DNA of 64,000 nucleotides from Xiphophorus maculatus (lineage: Eukaryota > Chordata > Actinopteri > Cyprinodontiformes > Poeciliidae): positions 27,636,713 to 27,700,712 of the forward strand of contig NC_036453.1 of the NCBI RefSeq assembly GCF_002775205.1, given 5' to 3'. The notes under the pieces are model-generated. The model searched no databases and was not told where the DNA came from. It saw only the letters and a program-made list of their open reading frames with translations. The translations under genes and the position numbers were made by a program. Positions 12,206 through 22,417 of this stretch are shown here, piece after piece; position 1 is the stretch's first letter, and the number at the start of each line of letters is the position of its first letter.

Positions 12206-12278
12206 CAACCACGAAGGGACTCGAACCCTCAATCTTCTGATCCGAAGTCAGACGCCTTGTCCATTAGGCCACATGGTC
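12206..12278 (-). tRNA. tRNA-Arg (TCG), copy 30
   Basis: Consensus body with TCG anticodon. Confidence 0.95.
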
Positions 12279-12619
12279 CTGTTTTACAAACAGATGCAAT
12301 GTTTGGAATGGCAAAGTCCTTAGCCACATTCCAAACATTTAAGCCGTACTTTGACAAAGTGAAGAATATTGGCAGAGCTACTGATGCTAGCTTAACCATG
12401 GAAGTATAGATACACTGAGATACAAGTCAGAAAAGAGCTTTGAAATGTGTCTAGACCTTCAGAACAACTGGAATAGAGAGTGTGCAAAGGAAGGTTTGCA
12501 TGAATGTGTTGAGACTCTTTTTCTTGGTTATTGCAATGGCAACTCCTAATTGCCTAATTACATTGAAATCAGCACAGAATTACATGTCCCATCCAATTCT
12601 GTAATTGGTCTATTAAAAG

Positions 12620-12692
12620 CAACCACGAAGGGACTCGAACCCTCAATCTTCTGATCCGAAGTCAGACGCCTTGTCCATTAGGGCACATGGTC
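12620..12692 (-). tRNA. tRNA-Arg-like (TCG), copy 31
   Basis: C10 D-stem/A-box lesion; acceptor stem intact. Confidence 0.8.
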
Positions 12693-13026
12693 CTGTTTTA
12701 CAAACAGATGCAATGTTTGGAATGGCAAAGTCCTTAGCCATATTCCAAACATTTAAGCCGTACTTTGACAAAGTGAAGAATATTGGCAGAGCTACTGATG
12801 CTAGCTTAACCATGGAAGTGTAGATACACTGAGATACAAGTCAGAAAAGAGCTTTGAAATGTGGCAAGACCATCAGGAAAACTGGAATAGAGAGTGTGCA
12901 AAGGAAGGTTTGCATTAAGTTTGTTGAGACTCTTTTTCTTGGTTATTGCAATGGCAACTCCTAATTACATTGAAATCAGCACAGAATTACATGTCCCATC
13001 CAATTCTGTAATTGGTCTATTAAAAG

Positions 13027-13099
13027 CAACCACGAAGGGACTCGAACCCTCAACCTTCTGATCCGAAGTCAGACGCCTTGTCCATTAGGCCACATGGTC
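13027..13099 (-). tRNA. tRNA-Arg (TCG), copy 32
   Basis: G46 variant; otherwise consensus. Confidence 0.93.
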
Positions 13100-13440
13100 C
13101 TGTTTTACAAACAGATGCAATGTTTGGAATGGCAAAGTCCTTAGCCACATTCCAAACATTTAAACCATACTTTGACAAAGTGAAGAATATTGGCAGAGCT
13201 ACTGATGCTGGCTTAACCATGGAAGTGTAGATACACTGAGATACAAGTCAGAAAAGAGCTTTGAAATGTGGCAAGATCATCAGGACTACTGGAATAGAGA
13301 GTGTGCAAAGGAAAGTTCGCATGAATGTGTTGAGACTCTTTTTCTTGGTTATTGCAATGGCAACTCCTAATTGCCTAATTACATTGAAATCAGCACAGAA
13401 TTACATGTCCCATCCAATTCTGTAATTGGTCTACTAAAAG

Positions 13441-13513
13441 CAACCACGCAGGGACTCGAACCCTCAATCTTCTGATCCAAAGTCAGACGCCTTGTCCTTT
13501 AGGCCACATGGTC
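13441..13513 (-). tRNA. Arg-type tRNA with TTG anticodon, copy 33
   Basis: TTG, G65 and D-loop variant set. Confidence 0.85.
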
Positions 13514-13854
13514 TTGTTTTACAAACAGATGCAATGTTTGGAATGGCAAAGTCCTTAGCCACATTCCAAATGTTTAAGCAATACTTTGACAAAGTGAAGA
13601 ATATTGACAGAGCTACTGATGCTAGCTTAACCATGGAAGTGTAGATACACTGAGATACAAGTCAGAAAAGAGCTTTGAAATGTGTCTAGACCTTCAGAAC
13701 AACTGGAATAGAGAGTGTGCAAAGGAAAGTTTGCATGAATGTGTTGAGACTGTTTTTCTTGGTTATTGCAATGGCAACTCCTAATTGCCTAATTACATTG
13801 AAATCAGCACAGAATTACATGTCCCACCCAATTCTGTAATTGGTCTATTAAAAG

Positions 13855-13927
13855 CAACCACGAAGGGACTCGAACCCTCAATCTTCTGATCCAAAGTCAG
13901 ACGCCTTGTCCATTAGGCCACATGGTC
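13855..13927 (-). tRNA. Arg-type tRNA with TTG anticodon, copy 34
   Basis: Consensus except for the TTG anticodon. Confidence 0.92.
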
Positions 13928-14285
13928 CTGTTTTACAAACAGATGCAATGTTTGGAATGGCAAAGTCCTTAGCCACATTCCAAATGCTTAAGCCACACTT
14001 TGACAAAGTGAAGAATATTGGCAGAGCTACTGATGCTAGCTTAACCATGGAAGTGTAGATACACTGAGATACAAGTCAGAAAAGAGCTTTGAAATGTGTC
14101 TAGACCTTCAGAACAAACAGTTCTGTTCAGAACAACTGGAATAGAGTGTGCAAAGGAAGGTTTGCATGAATGTGTTGAGACTCTTTTTCTTGGTTATTGC
14201 AATGGCAACTCCTAATTGCCTAATTGCATTGAAATCAGCACAGAATTACATGTCCCATCCAATTCTGTAATTGGTCTATTAAAAG

Positions 14286-14358
14286 CAACCACGAAGGGAC
14301 TCGAACCCTCAATCTTCTGATCCGAAATCAGACGCCTTGTCCATTAGGCCACATGGTC
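14286..14358 (-). tRNA. tRNA-Arg (TCG), copy 35
   Basis: C32 to T variant with TCG anticodon. Confidence 0.93.
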
Positions 14359-14692
14359 CTGTTTTACAAACAGATGCAATGTTTGGAATGGCAAAGTCCT
14401 TAGCCACATTCCAAACATTTAAGCCGTACTTTGACAAAGTGAAGAATATTGGCAGAGCTACTGATGCTAGCTTAACCATGGAAGTGTAGATACACTGAGA
14501 TACAAGTCAGAAAAGAGCTTTGAAATGTGTCTAGACCTTCAGAACAACTGGAATAGAGAGTGTGCAAAGGAAGGTTTGCATGAAGTGTGTTAAGACTCTT
14601 TTTCTTGGTTATTGCAATGGCAACTCCTAATTGCATTGAAATCAGCACAGAATTACATGTCCCATCCAGTTATGTAATTGGTCTATTAAAAG

Positions 14693-14765
14693 AAACCATG
14701 AAGGGACTCGAACCCTCAATCTTCTGATCCAAAGTCAGACGCCTTGTCCATTAGGCCACATGGTC
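14693..14765 (-). tRNA. Arg-type tRNA with TTG anticodon, copy 36
   Basis: A67 and T73 variant that has TTG, while the equivalent copies 12, 20 and 28 have TCG. This is a separate TTG event within the array. Confidence 0.88.
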
Positions 14766-15105
14766 TTGTTTGTGACCCTAATGTGGTGATTGGAATGGCC
14801 GAGTCATGAGCAGTTTTTCAAACATTTAAGCCATACTTTGATAATGTAAGGCATACTTGGAGAGGCGCTGACGCTAGCATAACCATGGAGGTGTAGAGTA
14901 GATACAATTGAGATACAAGTCAGAAAAGAGCTTTGAATTGTGTCTAGACCTTCAGGAAAACTGGAATAGAGAGTGTGCAAAGGTAGGTTTGCATGAAGTG
15001 TGTTGAGACTCTTTTTCTTGGTTATTGCAATGGCAACTCCTAATTGCATTGAAATCAGCACAGAATTACATGTCCCATCCAATTCTGTAATTGGTCTATT
15101 AAAAG

Positions 15106-15178
15106 CAACCACGAAGGGACTCGAACCCTCAATCTTCTGATCCAAAGTCAGACGCCTTGTCCATTAGGCCACATGGTC
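15106..15178 (-). tRNA. Arg-type tRNA with TTG anticodon, copy 37
   Basis: Consensus except for the TTG anticodon; same position as copies 13, 21 and 29. Confidence 0.92.
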
Positions 15179-15519
15179 CTGTTTTACAAACAGATGCAAT
15201 GTTTGGAATGGCAAAGTCCTTAGCCACATTCCAAACATTTAAGCCGTACTTTGACAAAGTGAAGAATATTGGCAGAGCTACTGATGCTAGCTTAACCATG
15301 GAAGTATAGATACACTGAGATACAAGTCAGAAAAGAGCTTTGAAATGTGTCTAGACCTTCAGAACAACTGGAATAGAGAGTGTGCAAAGGAAGGTTTGCA
15401 TGAATGTGTTGAGACTCTTTTTCTTGGTTATTGCAATGGCAACTCCTAATTGCCTAATTACATTGAAATCAGCACAGAATTACATGTCCCATCCAATTCT
15501 GTAATTGGTCTATTAAAAG

Positions 15520-15592
15520 CAACCACGAAGGGACTCGAACCCTCAATCTTCTGATCCGAAGTCAGACGCCTTGTCCATTAGGCCACATGGTC
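15520..15592 (-). tRNA. tRNA-Arg (TCG), copy 38
   Basis: Consensus body with TCG anticodon. Confidence 0.95.
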
Positions 15593-15933
15593 CTGTTTTA
15601 CAAACAGATGCAATGTTTGGAATGGCAAAGTCCTTAGCCACATTCCAAACATTTAAGCCGTACTTTGACAAAGTGAAGAATATTGGCAGAGCTACTGATG
15701 CTAGCTTAACCATGGAAGTATAGATACACTGAGATACAAGTCAGAAAAGAGCTTTGAAATGTGTCTAGACCTTCAGAACAACTGGAATAGAGAGTGTGCA
15801 AAGGAAGGTTTGCATGAATGTGTTGAGACTCTTTTTCTTGGTTATTGCAATGGCAACTCCTAATTGCCTAATTACATTGAAATCAGCACAGAATTACATG
15901 TCCCATCCAATTCTGTAATTGGTCTATTGAAAG

Positions 15934-16006
15934 CAACCACGAAGGGACTCGAACCCTCAATCTTCTGATCCGAAGTCAGACGCCTTGTCCATTAGGCCAC
16001 ATGGTC
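15934..16006 (-). tRNA. tRNA-Arg (TCG), copy 39
   Basis: Consensus body, but the terminator is interrupted (TTTC instead of TTTT at 15929-15932), so the transcript may run on. Confidence 0.93.
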
Positions 16007-16347
16007 CTGTTTTACAAACAGATGCAATGTTTGGAATGGCAAAGTCCTTAGCCACATTCCAAACATTTAAGCCGTACTTTGACAAAGTGAAGAATATTGG
16101 CAGAGCTACTGATGCTAGCTTAACCATGGAAGTATAGATACACTGAGATACAAGTCAGAAAAGAGCTTTGAAATGTGTCTAGACCTTCAGAACAACTGGA
16201 ATAGAGAGTGTGCAAAGGAAGGTTTGCATGAATGTGTTGAGACTCTTTTTCTTGGTTATTGCAATGGCAACTCCTAATTGCCTAATTACATTGAAATCAG
16301 CACAGAATTACATGTCCCATCCAATTCTGTAATTGGTCTATTAAAAG

Positions 16348-16420
16348 CAACCACGAAGGGACTCGAACCCTCAATCTTCTGATCCGAAGTCAGACGCCTT
16401 GTCCATTAGGCCACATGGTC
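16348..16420 (-). tRNA. tRNA-Arg (TCG), copy 40
   Basis: Consensus body with TCG anticodon. Confidence 0.95.
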
Positions 16421-16769
16421 CTGTTTTACAAACAGATGCAATGTTTGGAATGGCAAAGTCCTTAGCCACATTCCAAACATTTAAGCCGTACTTTGACAAA
16501 GTGAAGAATATTGGCAGAGCTACTGATGCTAGCTTAACCATGGAAGTGTAGATACACTGAGATACAAGTCAGAAAAGAGCTTTGAAATGTGTCTAGACCT
16601 TCAGAACAACTGGAATAGAGAGTGTGCAAAGGAAAGTTTGCACGAAGTTTGTTGAGAATCTTTTTCTTGGTTATTGCAATGGCAACTATTAATTGACTAA
16701 CAACATAGAAAACAATCAAAGAATAACATGGACATGTCCCATCTGATACTGTAGTTGGTCTATTAAAAG

Positions 16770-16842
16770 CAACCACGAAGGGACTCGAACCCTCAATCTT
16801 CTGATCCGAAGTCAGACGCCTTGTCCATTAGGCCACATGGTC
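16770..16842 (-). tRNA. tRNA-Arg (TCG), copy 41
   Basis: Consensus body. Its spacer is the variant with ATTAATTGACTAACAACATAG downstream of the tRNA 3' end. Confidence 0.95.
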
Positions 16843-17176
16843 CTGTTTTACAAACAGATGCAATGTTTGGAATGGCAAACTCCTTAGCCACATTCCACAT
16901 GTTTAAGCCATACTTTGACAAAGTGAAGATTATTGGCAGAGCTACTGATGCTAGCTTAACCATGGAAGTGTAGATACACTGAGATACAAGTCAGAAAAGA
17001 GCTTTGAAATGTGTCTAGACCTTCAGAACAACTGGAATAGAGAGTGTGCAAAGGAAAGTTTGCATGAAGTGTGTTGAGACTCTTCTTCTTGGTTATTGCA
17101 ATGGCAACTCCTAATTGCATTGAAATCAGCACAGAATTACATGTCCCATCCAATTCTGTAATTGGTCTATTAAAAG

Positions 17177-17278
17177 CAACCATGAAGGGACTCGAACCTT
17201 CAATCTTCTGAAGGTTCGACCATTAGGCCATGGACAACATGGCCTAATGGACCATGTTGTCCATTAGGCCACATGGTC
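17177..17278 (-). pseudogene. Rearranged tRNA-Arg pseudogene, copy 42
   Basis: The 3' third (T arm, A67 acceptor strand) and the 5' end (GACCATGTGGCC) survive. The anticodon arm is replaced by nested inverted duplications. GAACCTT and AAGGTTC flank CAATCTTCTG. CATTAGGCCAT and ATGGCCTAATG flank GGACAAC. The segment is 102 bp instead of 73 and cannot fold as a tRNA. Confidence 0.85.
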
Positions 17279-17637
17279 TTGTTTGTGAACCTAATGTGGT
17301 GATTGGAATGGCCGAGTCATGGCTTAAATGTTTTCCAAACATTTAAGCCATATCTTGACAATGTCAGGAATATTTGGAGAGGCTCTGACGCTAGCATAAC
17401 CATGGAGGTGTACAGTAGATACACTTGAGATACAAGTCAGAAAAGAGCTTTGAAATGTGGCAAGACCATCAGGACAACTGGAATACAGAATGTGCAAAAG
17501 AAAGTTTGCATGAAGTTTGTTGAGACTCTTTTTCTTAGTTATTGCAACGGCAACTATTAATTGACTAACAACATAGAAAACAATCACAGAATAACATGGA
17601 CATGTCCCATCCGATACCGTAGTTGGTCTATTAAAAG

Positions 17638-17710
17638 CAACCACGAAGGGACTCAAACCCTCAATCTTCTGATCCGAAGTCAGACACCTTGTCCATTAGG
17701 CCACATGCTC
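17638..17710 (-). pseudogene. Decayed tRNA-Arg, copy 43
   Basis: TCG anticodon retained. C3 to G breaks the acceptor stem, C25 to T weakens the D stem, and C56 to T destroys the B box and T-loop. Likely inactive, at the decaying array edge. Confidence 0.8.
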
Positions 17711-18080
17711 CTGTTTGCAAACATAACGTGGTGATTTGAATGTCCGAGTCATGAGCAGTTTTCCAAACATTTAAGCCATACTTTGACAAAGTCAGGAATA
17801 TTTCAAAGTACTGGCTCCAACTTCAGCATGGAGGTGTGGATAGTCTTCAGATACAAGTCAGAAAAGAGTTTTGCAATTTGGCTAGTCTTTCTTGAACATT
17901 GGAAAAGAAAGTGTGCTAAGGAGAGTTTGCATGAAATGTATCGAGTTTATTTTTCTTGGTTATTGCAATGGCAACTCCTAATTACGCAACAACATTGAAA
18001 TAGGCACAGAATTACATGGACATGTCCTATCTGATACTGTAATTGGTCTATTAAAAGCAACCACAAATAGACTCAAATTA
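17711..18080 (-). pseudogene. Terminal decayed array unit
   Basis: The spacer is still recognisable (ATGAGCAGTTTTCCAAACAT at 17751, TTGCAATGGCAACTCCTAAT near 17964). The tRNA is reduced to its 3' acceptor and part of the T arm at 18058-18080. This marks the right end of the array. Confidence 0.75.
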
Positions 18081-18107
18081 TTACTACATCTTATTACATC
18101 ACATCTG

Positions 18108-18137
18108 ATAAGATCTTCTGTAGTAAGAAGATCTTAT
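18108..18137. repeat. Perfect 12-bp hairpin
   Basis: ATAAGATCTTCT, loop GTAGTA, then its exact complement. It lies just outside the array end. No gene is seen from 18140 to 18310. Confidence 0.8.
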
Positions 18138-18309
18138 TGCAGTAAAAACATTTTCCACTAACTCCTCTCACACACACAGTGTCTCTGGTCTCTCTGGTCC
18201 TAATATAAATATCTATCCACTTATGATGTGAATTCTGGTAAAAAATGTTTCAATTGCTTTTTATCAAAGACAAATTAGAATCTCCAAAAGCTTGTGTCAG
18301 TTGGTCAGC

Positions 18310-18505
18310 ACTGTGGCTGAAGAGTGGCTCAATTAGTAGCACTGTGTCCTCTCTGTCTCTGTTTTGCCCTGCGATGAACTTTCGACTTTTCCAGGTTGTA
18401 CTCCACTATTTTTTCCTTGACCGCTGGAGATGGGCACCAGCACCCTTCACTATTCCACAAGGGATAAGCGTGCAGGATAATGGATTAAACAATGGATGGA
18501 TGTCG
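18310..18505 (+). repeat. Dispersed fish repeat fragment
   Basis: Contains TTTTGCCCTGCGATGA, a GCTGGAGATGGGCACCAGCA segment and a GGGATAAGCGTGCAGGATAA...ATGGATGGATG tail. I recognise this as a common teleost interspersed repeat. Identification is from memory and degenerate in detail. Confidence 0.55.
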
Positions 18506-20910
18506 GAGTTGTAGAAAAACAAATTTTTTAAATTGGCCTCACAGTTCTTGTTGTTCGTTTGTATCTTTATATATCATATTTTCAAAATCACCCAATATGT
18601 TTTACGTTTCACCTGATGTTATATCTGACACAGATGAGTGAGCATCCTGAAAGATTAGAAAATGTAAATATTTCTTACCAACTCTTTTTTTTGTTTGTTT
18701 GTTTGTTTGGTTTTTTTTTTACCTTTTTGAGCAGTTAGGACAGAGGTGATGTTGCTTTGGTGCCAAACACTGATGAGTAGCATCCAAGGCAACGCAATCA
18801 GTACAATGGCAACAACGTCTCGTCTCTTCGGCATCTCCAGGGTCACCCCGATTCATCTCATGGTCTGCAAGGAATAAGAAGTATATATTTTTTTAAACTT
18901 ATTTTACTGTTATTGTTTATTTACTAAGCCAAAATTGGATTGTTTTCTTTCTGAAGAGACACTGTTAGAAACTCATCGGAAATTTCTAGATTTCTGCTAG
19001 GACTTCTTAAAAAGTCTTAAGCAACTCAACTTTAATTTTAACTGAAGAAGGTTGAAGTCCACTTTGTTCTTTTGTTCTCTCAGGGAAGTCATTACCTTCA
19101 AACTCTGGGACTGACTTATCTGGATTCATACTACATGAAGACACCAAGACAATTATCTTCTGAAGGTACAACAATAAAGATTTTAAACCTTTAAACAGAG
19201 CACATCTGTACTGCAACCTGATGTTTTGATCTGTTTTTTTGCAGTACAATCATTGACTGTAAATGTGTGGATTACCTTTCATTTAGTTATTTCCAATAAT
19301 TACCCGTTATACCGTTTACCGTGATGATACAATTTAACATTATCCATTCTTTAGGTATCCAGATTATCATGTTGTTAGGTGAAGTACTTCCTTCATAGTA
19401 CTAGGAGTGTGATGGAGTCTCTTTAAAGGCCAATATTGTGTATCAAATTCTGAAGGCCATCAACAGCCTTCAGCTGCAAGGAATAAACTACAAGGAAGGA
19501 GCAATTTGTTTGAAGAAGCAAAACAGAAATCTAGGTCAGACGGTGCTCCGAGCTTTCTGTTTTATCTCAAGTGAAAGCAGGCTGATTATAACGGAGAAAA
19601 GGGAGAAAAACATCCTTCTGTTGTTTAACAGCATACCTAGATGACAGTCAGATAAATCCCAAAACCTGTTTTTTATAAACTGTAACTGAACAGAAACCCT
19701 AACACTAACCTGGAAGTTGATGTCAAAGCAGCAATTACCTTCACAAAGCAATAACACAAAGTTCCAGATACCAGTTAGTTGAGTGAAAATATTGTAAATA
19801 TTTTGAGCCTTACAATGCTGCAATTTGTTTAGGTGCTTTGTTAACTTGAGACACACAATACACACCATTATCAATGAATTCCACAATTAAAACAGGCAGA
19901 CATAAAAGATGGATACTTACATATATGAACGAGGATCCATTAAGGCTAATCCCTTTGGGGTATGAGGACATTTTCTACTACAGTGTTGTGCCATACAGTG
20001 GTAAACAAATAAACAGAGCAATCGCTCAATTCCTCTTTGGAGACTTCCAGTGGGGGCTATTCAGCCATCGGGTCCCAGGGTCGCGTCCTCGGTGCCAGCC
20101 CCTGTAGAAACAGAGGAGGTCATCCCAATGAAAGAATGCTGCTTCTCACTGCAGAAACAAAGGCAGGTATTGTCGAAGCTGGCATGGGGTTAGGTCGAAG
20201 GGGCAGTCATGGCCACAGAACTTGGAACAATAGAATAAATCACATAAAAAATGTCACAGCAACACAAATTGATTATTTTTCTTTCAGGATAAAAATGGGT
20301 TTGAAAATAAAGAAAGAGAATCTTATCCAATTCTTTTCTGCAATGTAAAGAAAGTTTTAGATGTTTTATAACGACAGTGCTGCTCCTGCTAACTAACTTT
20401 TTTTATCTGAACTATAATGTAGGGATCACATAAATGATTTTTATAAAATAATTTCTGCTAAAAAAAGAGAATTTCTGAAATTAAAGACAAACTGACGTCT
20501 CATTTCAAATGATCATGTTTCATTAAGTAGTCAGACTTTTTCTGTGTAAGATTGTCTGGAATGTTACATATTACATTACAAGTAGTTATTTCAACATGTT
20601 TCATTTATGACATGCCAATATTTGCGTCATGCTGAAGAGTGGCGAGACAAAACAGATCACTAGATTTCATTTGTGAGTTGTTTTTTTTTCCACAAGTGGT
20701 GAAACTTGAAAATAGAACCATGTCAATAAGAACTGCTGGGTAGCGCTCCATTTTCTTTTGAAATTGCAATCAACAACTCATCCTGTAGGTCTGAAAAAGA
20801 AAATGAAGAACGACATCTAAAGCACTGCAGACCTCAGTTATGGTCATAGTTCAACAAATAGCAAATATTTGTTGCCTCAAAGCAAGAAGGTTCTCAGTTT
20901 ATATCCTAAC
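18506..20910. other. AT-rich intergenic DNA, no gene seen
   Basis: Only short chance ORFs are open on either strand. No phase-compatible exon chain, tRNA or clear transposon end was found. Confidence 0.5.
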
Positions 20911-20914
20911 CATC

Positions 20915-21190
20915 CTGGCTTTTCGGTGTGGGTTTATCCCTTCTGCATGGGTTCTCCAATCCCCCTGAGCAGTGATGGTATGAATGTTTGACCTCTGCTC
21001 TGTGATGATCTGGTGACCTTTCTAGAGTGTCCCTTTTCTTTTTCTCCATTGACTGCTGTAGATTGTTATCCCCGCCTCAAGCAAACCTAAACTTGATGCT
21101 AAAACCTGAAAATCCATGTCGATTCAGCATTGACTGACTGGGCTTAGCCGGGTTCATAGCTCACCCTCTCACCCGCTGGGTTCCACTCTG
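20915..21190 (+). repeat. Degenerate dispersed fish repeat
   Basis: CTGGCTTTTCGGTGTGGGTT, CTGCATGGGTTCTCC and CTAGAGTGTCCC echo the same teleost repeat seen at 18.3 kb and 40.1 kb, with many changes. Confidence 0.4.
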
Positions 21191-21834
21191 ATCAGTTTTA
21201 ATTAATTAAAAAACAGTGTTCTAAGGCTTGTGCAGATGTTCTCAATTTTTATGTGTATGTATTTAAACCCGGCCAGTGATGAAATTAAATTCACACTCAG
21301 AGGATTACCACTGATTATCCAGTTTAAGCTGGAGAGCTATCGTCTGCACACATTCTAATCCATACATAATCATCACATGACCGTTTGGCTAAAACGCGAG
21401 GTGTTGTAAATATGAAGTTCTGCTGCTACACAAGTTGTGGATGTTTACAATGAGAGGTAAAAGCAATAAGGGTCTTATTGCGCTGCTGAGAATCCCACTA
21501 AACATTTGGTAACGTGTAAAAAAAACCCAACCCTACTGCATCAAACCTTCAAGTTGAACTGTCGAACCTTCAGACTGTCTGACAGGGGAAACTGAAGTCA
21601 TAGGAGGACGGTTTAGAAAGTGTGTATTACTTACAAAACATTTACATCATGTTTCTATACCAACTGAGGGAATAACATTACACAATGTAGAGCTCAAAAA
21701 AGTCGATTTTACACAAGACTACATCTTTAAACTACATAGATATACCTGTAAATAACTGAATCCATACAAAAAACAAGTCAATATAAGGAGCAGCATCTCA
21801 TGATTTCAAGTGGTGTTTTATTGTGCCTCAAAGG

Positions 21835-22055
21835 CATCCATCCATTTATCCATTTATCCATCCATCCATCCATTTATCCATCCATCCATCCATTTATCCA
21901 TCTATCCATCCATCCATTTATCCATCCATCCATCCATCCATCCATCCATCCATCCATCCATTTATCCATCCATCCATCCATCCATTTATCCATCCATCCA
22001 TCCATCCATCCATCCATCCATCCATCCATCCATCCATCCATCCATCCATTTATCC
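21835..22055. repeat. (ATCC)n microsatellite
   Basis: About 220 bp of CATC/CATT tetranucleotide repeats, interrupted by TTTA steps. The open frames in it on both strands are repeat artefacts. Confidence 0.97.
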
Positions 22056-22386
22056 GTTTACATGCATAGTTGGAAATTTTCCTGACTTGAATAAAACAAT
22101 GTCCATAAAACTTTCTCATTTAGACTCATAAACATAATTTATAATAAAGGAATGGAAATTTTAAAGTTGTAAGAAAAAGATCATAAAGTAAAAAAAAACA
22201 TTACAGAGTTGACTTAACTTAGAAATGAATTCAAAAGTTAGAATTTTATTTTGCGATAACAAGCCAAATATTTGTTCAAACTTGTCAAAATGAGTCCATG
22301 TGACTTTGTCAATGCTATTATAAACATTTAAAAGTAAATGTTTTGAACTTAGCAGTTAATGTTGATGTAGCTTGAGCAATTTAACG

Positions 22387-22417
22387 GATTGAAAGAACTG
22401 CAGCAGTTCTTTCAATC
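22387..22417. repeat. Perfect 15-bp hairpin with one-base loop
   Basis: GATTGAAAGAACTGC, a single A, then the exact complement. It may be a replication template-switch product; no gene adjoins it. Confidence 0.85.

Larger units (their letters stand above)
2663..15933 (-). repeat. Eight-unit higher-order repeat, four copies
   Basis: Marker changes in the tRNAs recur every eight units. C10 is at 2663, 5992, 9306 and 12620. G46 is at 3070, 6399, 9713 and 13027. G65 with a TTG anticodon is at 3484, 6813, 10127 and 13441. T73 is at 4736, 8065, 11379 and 14693. The periods are 3329, 3314 and 3314 bp. Spacer variants follow the same order, including an inserted palindrome in every fifth unit. This is the pattern expected from unequal crossover of multi-unit blocks. 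Confidence 0.93.
1..18080 (-). repeat. Tandem array of tRNA-Arg gene units
   Basis: Forty-three head-to-tail units, spaced 407-431 bp from one tRNA to the next, each carry one 73-nt tRNA on the minus strand. The consensus folds as a full cloverleaf: acceptor 5' strand GACCATG, D arm GCCT/AGGC, anticodon stem TCTGA/TCAGA, T arm GAGGG/CCCTT, and no intron. It has an intact A box and B box (GGTTCGAGTCC). A TTTT Pol III terminator begins one base after the tRNA 3' end in nearly every copy. The spacers come in two main kinds. One begins TTGTTTGTGAA on the plus strand after the tRNA; the other holds ACAAACAGATGCAATG and an inverted repeat. Units become progressively damaged beyond about 17.1 kb. 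The left end is cut by the window edge, so the true size is unknown. Amplified tRNA arrays are known in fish genomes such as zebrafish. Confidence 0.95.

Noticed and set aside
270-17656. Repeated 63-113-residue open frames on the minus strand
   Set aside because: They run through tRNA genes and spacers and recur only because the array repeats. Spacer indels break them freely, and no protein signal is seen.
1-18080. Regular repeats suggesting a CRISPR array or a simple satellite
   Set aside because: The conserved part is a complete tRNA with Pol III boxes and terminator, spacers are homologous to each other, and the DNA is vertebrate.
21800-22131. Open frames of IHPS/WMDG repeats on both strands
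   Set aside because: Translation of the (ATCC)n microsatellite.
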